From positions 1-40,035 of the forward strand of contig JAKISI010000032.1 in NCBI GenBank assembly GCA_021648685.1: DNA of 40,035 nt. Reading direction: 5' to 3'. The position numbers and the translations under genes are program-made. This document shows positions 38,169 through 40,035 of this stretch, in pieces. How positions within the stretch are numbered: the first letter of the stretch is position 1; every line of letters starts with the position of its first letter. Source of the DNA: Candidatus Polarisedimenticolaceae bacterium (GTDB lineage Bacteria; Pseudomonadota; Gammaproteobacteria; Chromatiales; Chromatiaceae). The notes beneath the pieces are model-generated. The model was not told the DNA's origin. It ran no database searches and was given only the letters and a program-made list of their open reading frames with translations.

Positions 38169-38954
38169 TTATGTTGGTTTAATGGAGTGGGTGATTTGGT
38201 TAAGCTGCTCGATTTTACTGCTGCCGCCAGCCTCTTTGACGGCCTTTTTGAACAGTGGCCGCAGAGCGCTTTTCAGGTGTGGCTGGGCTGTTTTGCCGGG
38301 TATCTTCTTTAGACAGCAAAAGATGGCCAGGGCATAGGTCATCTGATCTTCAGAGAGGGAGCCAGTTGCCTGCACTGATTTGCCACAGCCGGAGCAGCCG
38401 CGCTGGATGATGACGGCGCTGTTGCTCAGGAACAGGCCAAATCCCATGAATATAGCCAGCAGGTCTACAAGATGGCCATGCAGCTCTTCGCCGCCCGGGC
38501 CTGGGATGCGGGCTGTCTGGATCAAGTGGCTGGCGAGCTGGCGGGCAATAACAGCTGTTAGAACACCGGGGTCGCGAGTGAGATCGGGGCTATAGGTAAT
38601 ATGGAATGCTTGAGCCTCGTCCTCAAGGGTGATTGCGCTGGTGATTCCGCGGGGGATGCCGTTAAAGGTGATATTTGTGGGGTAGAGAGGTTCATAGTCT
38701 GCGGTCAGTTCAATAAGTGCCAGTGGCCAGTTCTGCATGCCGGCATACTGAACCAGCTGTTGGAAGATGCTGCTGGCCATTGATTTTCGGCTATTAACCT
38801 GACTGGGAAAATGCGCCTCAGTGGGTGTAACCAGAAGTGTCTCTTCATGAAAAAAATCGCTGCCAAAGCTGTTGAGTGCCCAGCCGTAGCTGTCAAACAA
38901 CCATTGGGTTGTGTCCTCATCAAGTACGGTCTTGTTGCTGAACAGGTTAAACAT
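38169..38954 (-). CDS. Hypothetical protein with a decayed metallopeptidase-like motif
   Basis: This protein has 261 residues and no signal peptide. At about residues 133-150 VLTAVIARQLASHLIQTAR aligns, from memory, with the HELGH region of an uncharacterised family that continues with a 'DLL-FxGFGxFxxN' stretch. Here that stretch is LVDLLAIFMGFGLFLSNSAV, followed by a 'GYLSEEExxYALALF'-like segment (SLSEDQMTYALAIF). If the alignment is right, HExxH has become RQLAS and zinc catalysis is lost. A CSGCGK motif at about residue 187 is also notable. Its stop abuts the start of the lipoprotein gene. The function is unknown; the gene looks intact and not like random sequence. Confidence 0.7.
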   Translation of the reverse strand: MFNLFSNKTVLDEDTTQWLFDSYGWALNSFGSDFFHEETLLVTPTEAHFPSQVNSRKSMASSIFQQLVQYAGMQNWPLALIELTADYEPLYPTNITFNGIPRGITSAITLEDEAQAFHITYSPDLTRDPGVLTAVIARQLASHLIQTARIPGPGGEELHGHLVDLLAIFMGFGLFLSNSAVIIQRGCSGCGKSVQATGSLSEDQMTYALAIFCCLKKIPGKTAQPHLKSALRPLFKKAVKEAGGSSKIEQLNQITHSIKPT

Positions 38955-39075
38955 ATCAACGGTTGCTGGGTAGGGCGCTTCTACTGGTTGCCAATTGCGC
39001 GGGATGTGGGATTATAGCCAGTAACTCTCTTGAAACGAACCTTTCATCGGTGCAGAAAACCACAGGGCATTGAAA

Positions 39076-39489
39076 ATGGCTGAAATCCATCATCAACTGC
39101 AACAGGATTGTGTCGTTATTGGGCGATTTTCGCTCTGTCACCTGCTTCTGATGAAAGATGCCAATTACCCATGGTTCATCCTGGTGCCGGACCGGGATGA
39201 TGTGAGTGAGATTTTTCAACTTCTGCCACAAGAGCAGCAGCAGCTTATGGTTGAATCCAGCCGACTGGCAGAGTTGCTTGCAGAGAGATTTCGGGCAGAC
39301 AAAATCAATATTGCAGCGCTGGGAAACATGGTTCCACAGCTGCATATCCACCATGTTGTACGCTACCAGAGTGATCTGGCATGGCCTTTACCTATCTGGG
39401 GAGCAGCACCTGCCAAACCCTATCTGGAGCACGAGTTGAGAGAGCGGGTGGGAGAGGTGAAATGCTGGTTTCAGGATGAGATGGTTTGA
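39076..39489 (+). CDS. HIT-family nucleotide hydrolase/transferase-like protein
   Basis: This 137-residue HIT-domain protein probably hydrolyses dinucleoside polyphosphates or nucleotide conjugates. The motif region is MVPQLHIHHVVRYQSDLAWP, giving Q-x-H-x-H-H where canonical HIT has H-x-H-x-H. The nucleophilic second and third histidines are kept. Upstream landmarks are WFILVPDRDDVSEIFQL. ATG 39076 is chosen because AGGG lies eight bases upstream; a TTG at 39070 is too close to that site. It starts divergent from the 38954 gene. Confidence 0.88.
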   Translation: MAEIHHQLQQDCVVIGRFSLCHLLLMKDANYPWFILVPDRDDVSEIFQLLPQEQQQLMVESSRLAELLAERFRADKINIAALGNMVPQLHIHHVVRYQSDLAWPLPIWGAAPAKPYLEHELRERVGEVKCWFQDEMV

Positions 39490-39530
39490 AGCCGGGTCTG
39501 CGTGGCGATGGGTATGGTAAAATAGATCGG

Positions 39531-39818
39531 ATGATGGATTGGTCCGTTTATATTATTCAGTGCACCAACGACTCCCTCTATACCGGGATTACCAATAATA
39601 TTCAGAGGCGTTTTTCTCAGCATTTAAATAGACGCGGTGCCAAATTTTTTCGTGCTCACAGCCCCAAAAGGGTGGTCTATGTTGAGAATGGCCACACACG
39701 CAGCTCTGCCAGCCGCCGGGAGGTGGCAATAAAAAAGCACACCCGCATTGGGAAGCTCCACCTGATCCTGTCGGGTATCAATGAGGTTCACAGACAGAAA
39801 CTGAATGGCATTCAATAG
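39531..39818 (+). CDS. GIY-YIG nuclease superfamily protein (UPF0213/YhbQ-like)
   Basis: This small single-domain GIY-YIG protein has about 95 residues from ATG 39531 or 39534 (MMDWSVYIIQC). The two halves of the motif are SVYIIQC and SLYTGITNN, followed by RRFSQHLNRRGAKFFRAH and SASRREVAIKKH, with the catalytic Arg and Glu regions of the family. The frame is open upstream to a TTG at 39486 that overlaps the HIT stop, but the extension is not conserved-looking. These proteins are DNA/RNA nuclease-like with unclear physiological roles. Confidence 0.85.
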   Translation: MMDWSVYIIQCTNDSLYTGITNNIQRRFSQHLNRRGAKFFRAHSPKRVVYVENGHTRSSASRREVAIKKHTRIGKLHLILSGINEVHRQKLNGIQ

Positions 39819-39864
39819 TTCGGGTCTATGCCATATCGAGTGGTTCAATGAATAGACACAGACG

Positions 39865-39880
39865 CCTATATGGATATAGG
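39865..39880. repeat. Short perfect palindrome
   Basis: CCTATAT (39865-39871) and ATATAGG (39874-39880) are perfect inverted arms separated by GG. The site lies 46 bases after the GIY-YIG stop and 50 bases before the GxxExxxY start. No T-run follows. It could be an operator or an mRNA-end hairpin. Confidence 0.4.
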
Positions 39881-39930
39881 TGGTAGAGCAACGCAGGAGC
39901 AGTTTGCCGAGACCACGGAGGCCACAGAGC

Positions 39931-40035
39931 ATGAAGGAGTGTAGTAAGGAGCTGTCAGAAACAGTGATAGATTGTGCTATTGAGGTGCATCGTACATTGG
40001 GTGCTGGACTGTTAGAAAACACCTATTGAGAAATG
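39931..40035 (+). pseudogene. GxxExxxY-family protein, 5' fragment interrupted by a frameshift
   Basis: From ATG 39931, with GGAGG nine bases upstream, the frame reads KELSETVIDCAIEVHRTLGAGLLENTY and then hits TGA at 40027-40029. The family's N-terminal signature normally continues ...GLLE-x-x-YE-x-CL. Removing one T at 40026-40027 restores Y-E-K followed by a codon starting TG, which fits the expected continuation. So a single inserted T breaks the gene, unless it is a sequencing error. The window ends six bases after the stop, so the remainder cannot be judged. The family belongs to the PD-(D/E)XK-like nuclease group by my recollection; its function is unknown. Confidence 0.7.

Noticed and set aside
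1-40035. CRISPR arrays, insertion sequences, prophage or toxin-antitoxin pairs
   Set aside because: No regularly spaced repeats, transposase or integrase motifs, or att-like repeats next to tRNA-Leu were seen.

Overview
The window reads as chromosome from a free-living or symbiotic gammaproteobacterium. The evidence is gene content and order: an rsgA / orn / queG neighbourhood, carA-carB-greA-rlmE-ftsH-folP-glmM-tpiA-secG-tRNA-Leu, then a complete 14-gene nuo operon. That housekeeping order is familiar from gammaproteobacteria of the Chromatiales / sulfur-oxidiser type and in part from Legionella-like lineages. This placement comes from remembered synteny, not a search. I see no phage, insertion sequence, CRISPR array or rRNA operon.

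Layout. (1) Bases 1-3868: a LolCDE/MacB-like ABC exporter made of two FtsX-fold permeases (the first truncated by the window edge), an ATPase and a predicted outer-membrane beta-barrel protein. (2) 3951-6480: a small lytic transglycosylase, then a four-module regulator (LuxR-type HTH, Rossmann, GAF, GGDEF). (3) 6497-11568: rsgA and an M48 protease on the minus strand, orn on the plus strand, then queG and a second GGDEF protein on the minus strand. (4) 11750-22912: a long plus-strand housekeeping run covering pyrimidine/arginine precursor synthesis (carAB), transcript cleavage (greA), 23S rRNA methylation (rlmE), membrane proteolysis (ftsH), folate (folP), amino-sugar synthesis (glmM), glycolysis (tpiA), secretion (secG) and tRNA-Leu(GAG). 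It ends in a strong intrinsic terminator. (5) 23014-37587: a promoter, a structured leader and nuoA-N, encoding the proton-pumping NADH:quinone oxidoreductase with separate nuoC and nuoD. (6) 37588-40035: an accessory tail with a lipoprotein and a protein with a decayed metallopeptidase-like motif on the minus strand. A HIT protein, a GIY-YIG protein and the start of a frameshifted GxxExxxY-family gene follow on the plus strand.

How the genes fit together. Most of the window is core metabolism and respiration. A cyclic-di-GMP thread runs through the left third: two diguanylate cyclases with intact GGEEF and RxxD sites flank orn, whose product clears pGpG, the breakdown product of c-di-GMP. 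The most unusual protein is the 4888-6480 regulator, which puts a putative nucleotide-binding Rossmann module and a DNA-binding HTH on the same chain as a diguanylate cyclase. Several consecutive housekeeping genes use GTG or TTG starts. carA and nuoA both have leader structures that could be regulatory.
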